Assembly (NCBI GenBank): GCA_004376375.1
Contig: SOJX01000083.1
Span: forward strand, 1-54,035
Length of the DNA: 54,035 nt
Source of the DNA: Planctomycetota bacterium
GTDB lineage: Bacteria; Planctomycetota; E44-bin39
Direction: 5' to 3'
Below the pieces are notes generated by a model, which did not search any database, was not told where the DNA came from, and worked only from the letters and a program-made list of their open reading frames with translations. Positions 53,379-54,035 of the stretch are shown here, in pieces. The position numbers and the translations under genes were made by a program. Every line of letters starts with the position of its first letter. The stretch's first letter is position 1.

Positions 53379-53618
53379 CTACAGGCGAAGAATACGGTCA
53401 ATAAGATTTCTCAGTTTCACAAGGAAAAATTTCATGAGACGACCAAATGGTCGTGGTATTACTTTCCTGAGGAGTCGTCCGATATCCAATGTGTTGCATA
53501 ATATATTTGTAACATAAACTAATGCACATTGTCTACATCGATCTTGCGTTATGGAGTCGCACACCTCGCCGGCCCACGCCAGTATCTTCTCCAGACGCCC
53601 TATAAGCTCACGATACAC
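53379..53618 (-). CDS. Short open frame, doubtful
   Basis: 79 codons, basic and Leu/Ile-rich, ending RPFGRLMKFFLVKLRNLIDRILRL split over a likely helix. Directly upstream of the hddC-like fragment on the same strand. Perhaps a C-terminal stump of another glycan gene, or not coding. Not recognised. Confidence 0.25.
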   Translation of the reverse strand: MYRELIGRLEKILAWAGEVCDSITQDRCRQCALVYVTNILCNTLDIGRLLRKVIPRPFGRLMKFFLVKLRNLIDRILRL

Positions 53619-53964
53619 CGGTTTAGGCAGTTTTAGTGTTATGCCCTCTGGTGTAATGGGATTTCAGACCGGGGAAATCACTTCGAGCAACCCGCTCCGA
53701 TCTTCTAATATTAGAAAATCATAAGGCTATTCATAATTTTCTCTCTTGCGGGAATTGAAGGTAATTGCAAAAATTCCTTCTGCCAGGCTGGATTCAGGAG
53801 TTTTGGACTGCGAACCACCCAATTATTCATATGACCAGGATCAACCTGTTCTTGGTTTAAGGTTTGTGAATTGACAAGTTCTCTTTATCACAATATACTC
53901 TGAAAATGAGTGCAGTATCTATAACTGTTCACGGAACAATAACTGCCTGTTACTGAGCGGTTGC
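53619..53964. other. Region before the last kinase gene
   Basis: Contains repeat B copy 2. On the minus strand there is a short frame (about 53718-53870) reading NNWVVRSPKLLNPAWQKEF, which I cannot place. No promoter for the kinase could be named with confidence. Confidence 0.5.
53643..53720 (+). repeat. Dispersed repeat B, copy 2
   Basis: Matches 39291-39368: GGTGTAATGG, CAGACCGGGGAAATCAC and spaced matches after. Confidence 0.6.
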
Positions 53965-54035
53965 ATGAATCGAGATGTAATCCAAAACCGCTATCGCGTT
54001 ATCGAGACTCTTGGCCAGGGTGCGATGGGGGAGGT
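53965..54035 (+). CDS. Ser/Thr protein kinase, N-terminus only
   Basis: The last 23 codons, from ATG 53965, read NRYRVIETLGQGAMGEV, the first strand and glycine loop (GxGxxG) of a bacterial Hanks-type kinase. It lacks the N-terminal extension of EBP1. What follows the loop is outside the window, so whether it is another activator fusion is unknown. Confidence 0.8.
   Translation, partial: MNRDVIQNRYRVIETLGQGAMGE

Overview
The window carries five short-spaced operons of secreted enzymes. Each operon lies beside a large regulator of the sigma-54 activator (EBP) type. Outer-membrane-type lipoproteins, fused kinase/activator proteins and GC-rich coding with AT-rich islands suggest a Gram-negative bacterium with a large accessory genome, such as Planctomycetota, Myxococcota or a related uncultured lineage. 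No marker gene fixes the taxonomy.

Layout. 1-3342 (minus): an FN3-like secreted protein cut by the window edge, then operon A (STAS protein, CLCA-like metallohydrolase, transglutaminase-like lipoprotein). 3610-9240 (plus): EBP1, with kinase, ATPase, TPR, GAF, sigma-54 AAA+ and HTH domains in one chain. 9298-21502 (minus): operon B, with two gingipain-like proteases, a second transglutaminase, two CAP proteins, Ig-like and TIG-domain proteins and a metallohydrolase. 21699-24134 (minus): EBP2 (TPR, AAA+, HTH). 24319-25101: a lipoprotein gene between perfect 24-bp inverted repeats. 25349-30694 (plus): EBP3. 31204-35007 (plus): an AT-rich nuclease-STAND NTPase gene, probably anti-phage, between inverted REP-like hairpins. 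35557-38831 (plus): operon C (hydrolase, STAS, metzincin, CAP, metallohydrolase), ending at a clear terminator. 39341-41388 (minus): operon D (two hydrolases and STAS). 41689-44448 (minus): EBP4 (TPR, GAF, AAA+, HTH). 44712-47755 (plus): operon E (hydrolase and three CLCA-like metallohydrolases, the last broken by an in-frame stop). 47779-51813 (minus): a kinase-ATPase-TPR protein that matches EBP1 but lacks the output half. 51814-53964: repeats and remnants of heptose/polysaccharide genes. 53965 to the edge: the start of another protein kinase.

How the parts fit. Eighteen genes encode lipoproteins. Most share a leader with a lipobox Cys followed by G or S, a basic Lys/Ser/Arg patch and a Gly/Thr/Ser linker, joined to unrelated catalytic domains. 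Promoter-like sequences support one circuit: EBP genes have sigma-70 type promoters with TATAAT, while the enzyme operons have sigma-54 type (-24/-12) matches 50-90 bases before the first start codon. Dyad sequences that could bind EBPs lie about 130-165 bases upstream of the predicted transcription starts. The two operons flanking EBP4 both carry a TGTC-N9-GACA dyad. I infer that the kinase/TPR/GAF modules sense a signal and switch on batteries of surface-tethered hydrolases. The signal and substrates cannot be read from the sequence.
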